DNA of 64,000 nt, from assembly GCF_001999725.1 (NCBI RefSeq), contig NZ_MDDP01000010.1:434001-498000 (forward strand). The letters run 5' to 3'. Positions 8,421 to 15,476 of this stretch are shown here, in pieces. Made by a program: the position numbers and the translations under genes. The notes under the pieces were generated by a model that saw nothing but the letters and a program-made list of their open reading frames with translations, was not told the DNA's origin and searched no databases. Position 1 is the stretch's first letter. Each line of letters starts with the position of its first letter. This DNA is from Cellulophaga omnivescoria. Its GTDB lineage: Bacteria > Bacteroidota > Bacteroidia > Flavobacteriales > Flavobacteriaceae.

Positions 8421-9752
8421 ATGAAAATTAAATTAACTGTAGTATTCCTTTTGTTTGTTGTTGGGTTATCTTACTCACAACAAAAAAAATGGAGTATTGA
8501 AGAGTGTATAAATTATGCACTAGAAAATAATATAGACGTAGAGCAGCTAGAGTTGCAATTGCAAAGTACAAAGTTAGGAGAATCTGATGCTTTAGGAGAC
8601 TTTTTACCAAGTTTAAACGCATCTAGTAATGGTTCATGGAGTAAAGGTTCTGGTTTTGACCAAACTACTAACCAAAGGGTTTCTGGTACTTTTTTCTCAT
8701 TAAACGCAGGTATTTCATCTGGAGTAACACTTTTTGATGGCCTGCGTAACATACATAATTACAATAAAGCTAAACTTAATACTATTGCAAGCCAGTACAG
8801 ATTAGATGGTATTAAAGATAATATAGTGCTTAATGTTGCAAATGCTTATTTAGATGTTTTAGCAGCTAAAGAGTCTTTAAAAGTTGTAGAGCTACAAGCA
8901 AAACTTTCTAATCAAGATTATGAGCGTACAAAGGCTTTAGTGGAAGCAGGTACAGTACCAAAGGGAGATTTACTAGAGTTAGAGGCTACCATTGCAGATT
9001 ATGAGCAACAGAAGGTAAACGGAGAAAACAATGTGGTGTTAAGAAGATTATTTTTGGCTCAATTATTACAAATTACAGATTATCAAAATTTTGATATTGC
9101 AGAGTCTACTTACGATGTTCCTCCATCTGAAATTTATAACTATACGGCTAAAGAGGTTTATGATAAAGCACTTACAATTAGAGGTAATATAAAATTAGCT
9201 GAAACTAATATAGATATTGCAGAAAAAGATGTTAAAATAGCTAAAGGATTATTATATCCAACACTAAGTGCATCTATAGGTTATAACACAAGTTACTCTA
9301 GTTTCGTAAAAAGAATTACAAATGCTAGTTTCACAGACCAGTTGTCAGAGAATGATGGTATTGGTTATGGTATGAGCTTAAATATTCCTATTTTTAACGG
9401 GTTTAGTGTACGTAATAATATAAAACGATCTAAACTAAATTTAGAACAAACTAAACTACAAGCTAAGCAAGAAAAGTTAACATTAGAAGCTAACATAAAC
9501 CAAGCTTATTTAGATGTTAGATCTTTTGGTAAAAGGTATGAGGCAGCACAAAAAACATATGATGCCAGAAAACAAGCGTATGATTTTGCTAAAGATCGTT
9601 TTGATGTTGGGTTAATGAATGCTTTTGACTTTAGTCAGTCACAGTCTAGATTAGATAATGCAGCTATAGATGTGGTAAATGCAAAGTATAATTATATTTT
9701 TAGAATTAAAATATTAGAAATTTACTACGGTATACCTGTTACGTTAGAATAA
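8421..9752 (+). CDS. TolC family outer-membrane efflux protein
   Basis: A 443-residue outer-membrane factor with a signal peptide ending near residue 19 (YSQ). It contains two OEP repeats, about 25-215 and 235-435, rich in coiled-coil and beta-strand. It begins WSIEECINYALENN, as family members do, and ends with QSRLDNAAIDVVNAKYNYIFR. It should form the trimeric exit duct for the MacA/MacB-like complex encoded immediately upstream. A strong terminator at 9769 closes the operon. Confidence 0.94.
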   Translation: MKIKLTVVFLLFVVGLSYSQQKKWSIEECINYALENNIDVEQLELQLQSTKLGESDALGDFLPSLNASSNGSWSKGSGFDQTTNQRVSGTFFSLNAGISSGVTLFDGLRNIHNYNKAKLNTIASQYRLDGIKDNIVLNVANAYLDVLAAKESLKVVELQAKLSNQDYERTKALVEAGTVPKGDLLELEATIADYEQQKVNGENNVVLRRLFLAQLLQITDYQNFDIAESTYDVPPSEIYNYTAKEVYDKALTIRGNIKLAETNIDIAEKDVKIAKGLLYPTLSASIGYNTSYSSFVKRITNASFTDQLSENDGIGYGMSLNIPIFNGFSVRNNIKRSKLNLEQTKLQAKQEKLTLEANINQAYLDVRSFGKRYEAAQKTYDARKQAYDFAKDRFDVGLMNAFDFSQSQSRLDNAAIDVVNAKYNYIFRIKILEIYYGIPVTLE

Positions 9753-9768
9753 AATAGAATACAATATT

Positions 9769-9810
9769 AAAAAAGTCCATTGAGCTAGTTGTTTAATGGA
9801 CTTTTTTTAT
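9769..9810 (+). terminator. Intrinsic terminator of the exporter operon
   Basis: Stem AAAAAGTCCATT paired with AATGGACTTTTT around a loop of about 13 bases, running into T7. Confidence 0.85.
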
Positions 9811-9821
9811 GTATTAACTTG

Positions 9822-9829
9822 TATATTTG
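9822..9829 (+). promoter_or_regulatory. -7 element TATATTTG before tsaB
   Basis: Exact TAnnTTTG ending 6 bases before the ATG at 9836, implying a leaderless or nearly leaderless tsaB transcript. Confidence 0.5.
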
Positions 9830-9835
9830 TAAGCT

Positions 9836-10519
9836 ATGGCAATTATCTTAAATATAGAAACAGCTACTACAAACTGCTCTGTAAGTGTGGCTAAAGACGG
9901 TAAAATGTTAGCGCTAAAAGAATTTAATAGCGCTAGTTTTTCGCATGCAGAACAGTTGCATATTTTTATAGAAGACGTTCTAAAAGAGGCATCGTTATTG
10001 GTTGCAGACATAAATGCTATTGCGGTAAGTAAAGGTCCAGGATCATATACTGGTTTAAGAATTGGAGTTTCTGCGGCTAAAGGTTTATGTTTTTCTTTAG
10101 ATATACCGCTAATTTCTGTTGCTACATTATCTAGTTTGGCACATCAAACAAAACCAAAAGAGAATGAAGCGATTGTAGCTGTGCTAGATGCTAGGCGTAT
10201 GGAGGTATATTCTGCTGTTTTCACTAATGATTTTAATCAAATTAAAGAAACAGAAGCAATAATTATTGATGAAACTTCATATAGTGATGTGTTAGGTGCG
10301 TATAGTAAAGTGCACTTTGTAGGTTCTGGAGCAGAAAAAATTAAAAACACTATACAGGCTACAAATACAGTGTATATTTTAGATGCAGTGCCATCAGCAA
10401 AGGAAATGTGTGCATTGTCTTTTGTGAAATTTAAAAATTTAGAGTTAGAAGATGTAGCTTATTTTGAACCTTATTACCTTAAGGACTTTGTGCTTCAAAA
10501 ACCTAAACCAAAAAAATAG
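9836..10519 (+). CDS. tsaB: TsaB, tRNA threonylcarbamoyladenosine (t6A) synthesis protein
   Basis: Non-catalytic partner of TsaD in the TsaBCDE pathway that makes t6A37 on ANN-decoding tRNAs in the cytoplasm. The N-terminal ASKHA fold is plain: ILNIETATTNCSVSV, then FSHAEQLHIFIEDVL, and the signature VSKGPGSYTGLRIGVSAAKG near residues 63-82. Length 227 fits. The start at 9836 places MAIILNIETAT at the N-terminus as in homologues. The basic end KPKPKK and the stop codon lie inside the terminator stem that serves the convergent mscS gene. Confidence 0.95.
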   Translation: MAIILNIETATTNCSVSVAKDGKMLALKEFNSASFSHAEQLHIFIEDVLKEASLLVADINAIAVSKGPGSYTGLRIGVSAAKGLCFSLDIPLISVATLSSLAHQTKPKENEAIVAVLDARRMEVYSAVFTNDFNQIKETEAIIIDETSYSDVLGAYSKVHFVGSGAEKIKNTIQATNTVYILDAVPSAKEMCALSFVKFKNLELEDVAYFEPYYLKDFVLQKPKPKK

Positions 10520-10549
10520 CCTCATTTAACTTTTGCTAAATAAGGCTAT
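10510..10549 (-). terminator. mscS terminator overlapping the tsaB stop codon
   Basis: A 13-bp stem (10516-10528 with 10537-10549) forms perfectly on the minus strand with one G-U pair and runs into T7 (10516-10510). On the plus strand the same stem has a C-A mismatch and only a weak T run. It includes the tsaB stop TAG at 10517-10519. Confidence 0.8.
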
Positions 10550-10568
10550 GGTTTTATAAAATTAAAAT

Positions 10569-11396
10569 TTATTTTCCTTGGTACATAACACGTTGCGGAA
10601 ATGGAATTTCAATATCATTATCATCAAACCTAAGTTTTAATTCTTCTAAAACGTAAAAATGAGCAGCCCAAAAATCCTCATTTTTAGCCCAAAAACGTAA
10701 AGATAAGTTTACAGAACTGTCTGCAAGTTCTCCTACATACACCTCAGGCATAGGATCTTTTAATATGGTGTCTTTTTCGTTGCAAATTTGTAATAATATT
10801 TCCTTAGCTAATTTTAAGTTAGAGCTGTAACCAATACCCACAGTAATTTTATCTCTACGTGTACTTTCTATATTGTAATTTACAATGTTGTTGTTAGACA
10901 ATTCGCCGTTTGGTATAATTGCTACTTGGTTGCCAAAAGTATTTAGCTTAGTTGTAAAAATAGATATTTCTTTAACTGTACCATCTATACCTTGTGCTGT
11001 TATAAAATCTCCAACCTTAAAAGGCTTAAACAATAAAATTAAAACACCACCAGCAAAATTAGCTAAAGAACCTTGTAAAGCTAAACCAATTGCTAAACCT
11101 GCAGCACCAATAACTGCAACTAGAGAAGAAGATTGTACGCCTAATTGCGTAATTACTAATACAAATAAAACTACTTTAAGAGCAATTTTTATAAAGCTCT
11201 GTAAAAAAGATTCTAGAGTTGGATCATAATCCTTAACCGAAAAGAATTTAGCAACCATACGGTTAATAAATTTAGTTACCCATAGTCCAACAATTAATAT
11301 TAAAGCTGCCGCTATTAGGTCTGGTAAAAACTCCCAAAACTTTCCTATAAATTTTTCTGCATATTCTTCGTAGTCTGATAAGAAATCCATCTTCAT
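10569..11396 (-). CDS. Small-conductance mechanosensitive channel, MscS family
   Basis: A 275-residue channel that opens under membrane tension to release solutes during osmotic downshock. It has three hydrophobic segments (about 22-42, 65-85, 90-115), with the pore-lining helix rich in Gly and Ala (VIGAAGLAIGLALQGSLANFAGG). A soluble beta/alpha vestibule follows, containing PFKVGDFITAQGIDGTVKEI and PNGELSNNNIVNY. It is close in size to E. coli MscS. It stands alone, converging on tsaB, with its terminator inside the tsaB end. Confidence 0.95.
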   Translation of the reverse strand: MKMDFLSDYEEYAEKFIGKFWEFLPDLIAAALILIVGLWVTKFINRMVAKFFSVKDYDPTLESFLQSFIKIALKVVLFVLVITQLGVQSSSLVAVIGAAGLAIGLALQGSLANFAGGVLILLFKPFKVGDFITAQGIDGTVKEISIFTTKLNTFGNQVAIIPNGELSNNNIVNYNIESTRRDKITVGIGYSSNLKLAKEILLQICNEKDTILKDPMPEVYVGELADSSVNLSLRFWAKNEDFWAAHFYVLEELKLRFDDNDIEIPFPQRVMYQGK

Positions 11397-11715
11397 ATTT
11401 ATTTAATGTTTTTATGCAAAGCAAAGAAAAAATATAGTTTTATAAATGGGCTTTAACATTATATTCATATTCCTTTTAATGGTTTAAAAATAATGCCGTG
11501 TAACTTTATTAGGCTGTCTTTATCAATTGTTTATTTGTTGCATTGGTAATTGTATGTAAATTTTAATTTAAGACTGTAAAGACCTTGTAATGGCTTATTT
11601 TGCAAATATTTACTAATGGTTTAAAAAGTTAACCTTGAGTAAAATTAATAGTGCTTTAAAATACAAATAGCGCCCGTTAGGCGCTATTTGTTTGTGTTAT
11701 TCTGTGTAGTAAACG
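11397..11715. other. Intergenic region of 319 bp between mscS and the dodecin gene
   Basis: No open frame of note. It holds the dodecin terminator at 11663-11691 and presumably the mscS promoter, for which I see no exact TAnnTTTG match. A 14-base direct repeat (TAATGGTTTAAAAA) occurs at 11477 and 11614. The rest is AT-rich sequence with no clear structure. Confidence 0.6.
11663..11691 (-). terminator. Terminator of the dodecin gene
   Basis: A 12-bp perfect stem, ACAAATAGCGCC with GGCGCTATTTGT, and a 5-base loop, located 25 bases past the dodecin stop. The following minus-strand bases are only moderately T-rich. Confidence 0.7.
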
Positions 11716-11916
11716 TTATTTTACTTCAAAAGTAATTTTAAGGTTTACTCTAAATTCTGTTACTTCACCATCATTTACAATTGCACTTTGGTCCTGCACA
11801 TAAACAGATTTAATGTTTTTTACAGATTTAGATGCTTGCACAACTGCTTTTTTTGTTGCGTCTTCCCAACTCTTATCTGAGTTAGATAATACTTCAATAA
11901 CTTTTAAAATTGCCAT
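11716..11916 (-). CDS. Dodecin family flavin-binding protein
   Basis: A 66-residue cytosolic protein of the dodecin family, which forms dodecamers storing riboflavin or FMN. The helix segment SDKSWEDATKKAVVQASKS, with the tryptophan used to stack on flavin, and the strand VTEFRVNLKITFEV at the end match the family. The length is typical. It is monocistronic, with its own terminator and a TAnnTTTG element (minus strand) at 11948-11955. Confidence 0.93.
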   Translation of the reverse strand: MAILKVIEVLSNSDKSWEDATKKAVVQASKSVKNIKSVYVQDQSAIVNDGEVTEFRVNLKITFEVK

Positions 11917-11947
11917 AATTAATGTGTTTAGATTTCTCTAAAAATAG

Positions 11948-11955
11948 CAAAATTA
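11948..11955 (-). promoter_or_regulatory. -7 element TAATTTTG before the dodecin gene
   Basis: Exact TAnnTTTG on the minus strand, ending 31 bases before the start codon. No clear -33 element. Confidence 0.4.
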
Positions 11956-11976
11956 ATTCACATTTAAAACTGATTG

Positions 11977-12879
11977 TTAACCATTTAAGGCAACTACCTC
12001 TCCAATTTTGTCTCCCATCATATTTTTTAGCATATTTTCTATACCGTTTTTAAGGGTAAAAGTTGAAGAAGGGCAACCACTACAAGCTCCCTGTAAAATT
12101 ACATTTACTTTTTTAGTACTTTCGTCATAAGACTTAAACATAATGTTACCGCCATCACTCGCTACAGCCGGTTTTACATATTCTTCTAAAATATCTATAA
12201 TTTGTTTAGAGGTGTCATCTAAATTTTCATCTTGTAATTGCGTAGCAGGGGCTTCTTGTTTTTGTTTGCTAATACTGTTTGCAGATACAACTTCTTTACC
12301 TTCTGTTAAAAATGCTTGTATACTTTCTCTTAATTCTAGCGTTATTTCATTCCAATCTGCAGCTTCAGTTTTAGTAACAGAAACATAGTTTTCGTCTAAA
12401 AAAACTTCTTTAACATATGGGAATTGAAATAGTGTTGTAGCTAAGTCAGAGTCTTTAGCCTCTTCCTTATTTTTAAACTCAAAAATTGTAGGAACAATTA
12501 ATTTATTAGCAACAAAACGCATTGCTGCTGGGTTAGGTGTGTTTTCTGCATACACTGTTGCAGGCACACTTTGCGGATCTTCTTGTTCATGTACTACAAC
12601 TTCGCCACTATTTAAATAATCTACTAATTGTTGTGCAACTTCATCTCTAACATCATCCCAAGCAACTATATCAAAACGTTCTAGCGCTATAAAGTTACCA
12701 GAGATATAAACTGTTTTTATAAAAGGTAAATAAAATAACTGTTGTGCTAGAGGAGAGTTTTTAGCTTCATCAATATTTTTATACTCGTAGCTATTATTTT
12801 TTGTTATAAAGTGATTTGTTTCAAACTTTAAAATAGCAGGATTTGTGGTTGTATATATAGTTATATTGTGCTCTTTCAT
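11977..12879 (-). CDS. NifU/Nfu family iron-sulfur scaffold protein with two Nfu N-domains
   Basis: A 300-residue Fe-S cluster carrier. The ATG at 12879 (MKEHNITIY) is preferred over one 30 bases upstream because the -7 element would otherwise overlap the coding region. Two tandem Nfu N-terminal domains are visible: residues about 5-95, and about 105-195, where the canonical TPNPAAMRFV occurs. A C-terminal NifU domain follows (about 222-300) with the cluster-binding motif CSGCPSS. Cytosolic; expected to donate 4Fe-4S clusters. The doubled N-domain is the unusual part. Confidence 0.92.
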   Translation of the reverse strand: MKEHNITIYTTTNPAILKFETNHFITKNNSYEYKNIDEAKNSPLAQQLFYLPFIKTVYISGNFIALERFDIVAWDDVRDEVAQQLVDYLNSGEVVVHEQEDPQSVPATVYAENTPNPAAMRFVANKLIVPTIFEFKNKEEAKDSDLATTLFQFPYVKEVFLDENYVSVTKTEAADWNEITLELRESIQAFLTEGKEVVSANSISKQKQEAPATQLQDENLDDTSKQIIDILEEYVKPAVASDGGNIMFKSYDESTKKVNVILQGACSGCPSSTFTLKNGIENMLKNMMGDKIGEVVALNG

Positions 12880-12898
12880 CTTAAAAAAATAATTTTTA

Positions 12899-12906
12899 CA
12901 AAAGTA
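12899..12906 (-). promoter_or_regulatory. -7 element TACTTTTG before the Nfu gene
   Basis: Exact TAnnTTTG on the minus strand, ending 19 bases before the preferred start at 12879. This supports that start over the in-frame ATG at 12909. Confidence 0.45.
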
Positions 12907-12949
12907 CAAACAAAATCACTCATAGCATACATAATAATATTGTGGTTGT

Positions 12950-12979
12950 AAACGTTTTAATATAAATTTAATACTTTTG
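12950..12979 (+). promoter_or_regulatory. Promoter of the orphan PorP gene
   Basis: TTG at 12950-12952, a 19-base spacer, and TACTTTTG at 12972-12979 fit the Bacteroidetes -33/-7 consensus. The ATG is 18 bases further on. Confidence 0.6.
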
Positions 12980-12997
12980 GACTTTTAGCCCTTATTT

Positions 12998-14023
12998 ATG
13001 AAAAACATATACTTAGCCTTGTTTTCTTTCTTGTTACTTGGTGTTTCTAGTGTAACAGCACAAGAAGGAATACCGGTCTATTTTGATTATTTATCAGATA
13101 ATTACTACCTAGTACACCCGTCTATGGCAGGTATAGGTGAAGGAGGAAAAATTAGAGCAACTATTAGAAAACAATGGTTTGATGTTGAAGAGGCGCCAAA
13201 CTTACAAACAATAAACGCACATTTTAGACTAAATGAGAAGAGTGGTGTTGGTGCAATTATTTTTAATGACGCTAACGGTTACCATTCACAAACAGGTGTA
13301 AAATTAACGTATGCACACCATTTACGTTTTTCTAGAGATTTACGAAACTTAAATCAGCTTTCTTTTGGTATTAGTGCAGGTATAATGCAAAGTAATTTAG
13401 ATGAGAGTGAATTTAATTCTGTTACTCCAGACCCAATTATTACTGGCGGTAATATTAGCTCATCATATTACAATATGGATTTGGGAGCATCATACAACTA
13501 TATGGAGTTTTATGCACACGCTACTATTTTAAACGTGCTAAATAGTAAACGTAATGTGTATTATAAAGATAGAGCAGATGACCCTAATGCAACTGTTGTA
13601 GACAATTTAAGAAGATATGTATTATCTGCAGGCTATGTTTTTGGCAAAGGAGATTGGCAGTTAGAGCCTTCTGTTATGTTGCAAATGACAGATTTTACAA
13701 AGGAAAAAACTATAGATATGAATGCTAAAGTTTACCGTAGTATGGACTTTGGTACGCTTTGGGGAGGAATATCTTACAGGCGTAGTTTTGATGGTGCTTT
13801 GTACCAAAATACAAGTGGTAGCACTAAGGAACAAAGATTACAATTAATTACACCTATTGTTGGTGTAAACTATAAAAACTTTTTGGTGTCTTACAATTAC
13901 TCTTACCAAATGGGAGACATTAGGTTTGATAATGGAGGTTTTCATCAACTAACTTTAGGGTATAATTTTGGTCAAGTATCAGAAAAAAGGTTTGACTGTA
14001 AGTGTCCTGCTGTAAATTATTAA
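12998..14023 (+). CDS. PorP/SprF family type IX secretion outer-membrane protein (orphan)
   Basis: A 341-residue outer-membrane beta-barrel with a signal peptide ending near residue 21 (VTAQ). The early motif PVYFDYLSDNYYLVHPSMAG and following strands (GVGAIIFND, HHLRFS, LSFGISAGIMQSNLD) match the PorP/SprF family, whose members attach secreted adhesins to the type IX secretion machinery in gliding bacteria. Unlike the copy at 22.3 kb it has no adjacent CHU_C adhesin or OmpA gene, so its client is not obvious. It ends with FDCKCPAVNY. A terminator follows at 14043. Confidence 0.88.
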   Translation: MKNIYLALFSFLLLGVSSVTAQEGIPVYFDYLSDNYYLVHPSMAGIGEGGKIRATIRKQWFDVEEAPNLQTINAHFRLNEKSGVGAIIFNDANGYHSQTGVKLTYAHHLRFSRDLRNLNQLSFGISAGIMQSNLDESEFNSVTPDPIITGGNISSSYYNMDLGASYNYMEFYAHATILNVLNSKRNVYYKDRADDPNATVVDNLRRYVLSAGYVFGKGDWQLEPSVMLQMTDFTKEKTIDMNAKVYRSMDFGTLWGGISYRRSFDGALYQNTSGSTKEQRLQLITPIVGVNYKNFLVSYNYSYQMGDIRFDNGGFHQLTLGYNFGQVSEKRFDCKCPAVNY

Positions 14024-14042
14024 AACGAATAAACAAATATAT

Positions 14043-14080
14043 AAAAGCCTGTAACTTTAAAGTCACAGGCTTTTTCTTTT
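14043..14080. terminator. Terminator between convergent PorP and vWA genes
   Basis: Stem AAAAGCCTGT with ACAGGCTTTT, followed by a T-rich run on the plus strand. The minus-strand reading also ends in TTTT, so it may serve both genes. Confidence 0.75.
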
Positions 14081-14091
14081 TTTACTAAAGG

Positions 14092-15267
14092 TTATTTATC
14101 CCAAGTGTAGTTTTTACTTTTTCCTTGTTTTACAATGGCAGAAATCATTGCATTTTCTAATTCGCCTTTGGCACCTTCTTTTTGGTTTTTAGCAATGTAA
14201 GCTTCACGTTTTTGGTTTGCTTCTTTAATTTGTTGCTGAATGTTTTCTCGTTCTTGTTTTTTAGTTTCAATAAAAGCCTCAATTTCTTTGTTAGTTTTAT
14301 TTTGTAGTTCTTTTGGTAGTTGCTTTTTCTCTATCTTAGATACATTAAAGTTTTTGTTTTTAGAAGCATCCACTAAATCCCAAGAAGCATTGTTATACAA
14401 TCTAGAGCTTTTGCTTACTGCTCTTTTTACCATAACAGCTTCTTCCATTTCTGCAGCTTTATCATCTTGTACAGATTGTAATGCTATTTTAGAACTACCT
14501 AAACTACCGTAAGACACATATGTTTTGTTTAATTTTTTATTAAGTGTAATAATTACATCGTCATAAGGAGTATCTATGTGTATTACTTTTTTATTGTGGT
14601 TAATAGCAATGTATTCTCCTCCTGTTAATTGTGCACCACTTTTCCAATGGCTATTTGCACCTTGGTTATAGTCTCCACAAAAAATGGTATTCACTATTAT
14701 CCCTTTTTCTTTTGCGTCTAATGTGGCATCTTTATAGTTTATTTTACCTTGGTTAAAGGGTTCGTTGCCAGCAATAAATATCATTTTTAAGTTATCAGGG
14801 TTTTTGCCCCAATCTAAATCTTTAATAGAGGTGCTTATTGCTTCGCCACAATACTCATCTCCACCGTTGGTAGTTAAAGAAAATAGCTTTTCAGATATTT
14901 CATCCAAATCTGTACTAAAACCAATTACTTGTTTAATGTACCCGTCTTGCTTTTCTATACTGCTGTTTCCATATTCATATAATGCAATTTGTAATTGGGG
15001 TCTGTCTTCATTACCACATTTTACATAACTAAATTTATTTACTATATCCCAAAGCTGTGCCTTTGCTTGGTTAATTAATCCATCCATACTATTACTAGTG
15101 TCTAGTAACAAGGCTACTTTAACTACATTTTTATCAGGCTTTTTAGTTTCTACAAAAGCTTGTGTGGCTAAAGTTATTTCCTTTTTATTTTTTGCCTCGC
15201 AACTTAAAGTGCTCCCTACAAAAAAGGTTAGTAATGCTATGCCTGCTATTTGTTTTACATTTTTCAT
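14092..15267 (-). CDS. Exported von Willebrand factor A domain lipoprotein
   Basis: A 391-residue protein with a lipoprotein-type signal (residues 1-23, lipobox ending GSTLSC). The vWA domain covers about 45-245 and contains an intact metal-ion-dependent adhesion site, DTSNSM, with later GGDEYCGEA and IFIAGNEPFNQG. The C-terminal third is lysine- and glutamate-rich and probably helical (about 300-391: KTNKEIEAFIETKKQERENI). It is expected on the periplasmic or outer surface and to bind a protein partner. It lies convergent to the PorP gene and has no functional neighbours. Confidence 0.85.
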   Translation of the reverse strand: MKNVKQIAGIALLTFFVGSTLSCEAKNKKEITLATQAFVETKKPDKNVVKVALLLDTSNSMDGLINQAKAQLWDIVNKFSYVKCGNEDRPQLQIALYEYGNSSIEKQDGYIKQVIGFSTDLDEISEKLFSLTTNGGDEYCGEAISTSIKDLDWGKNPDNLKMIFIAGNEPFNQGKINYKDATLDAKEKGIIVNTIFCGDYNQGANSHWKSGAQLTGGEYIAINHNKKVIHIDTPYDDVIITLNKKLNKTYVSYGSLGSSKIALQSVQDDKAAEMEEAVMVKRAVSKSSRLYNNASWDLVDASKNKNFNVSKIEKKQLPKELQNKTNKEIEAFIETKKQERENIQQQIKEANQKREAYIAKNQKEGAKGELENAMISAIVKQGKSKNYTWDK

Positions 15268-15476
15268 CTTGCTTATTTTTATTTGTTACAGGGTAAAAGT
15301 ATTTTTAATGTTTGCAATTAAAAACAGGTAATGAGGGAACTAGTATTTTGAGTGAGTAAACAAACCTGTAAACTTTGTAAGCCTGTTTAAAGCACTAGTT
15401 TTTATGGTTAAAGCAGCATTTTCACATTTTTTATAGTCAAATAAAACAACTAAGTTTACCATATCTAATTTTAAAA

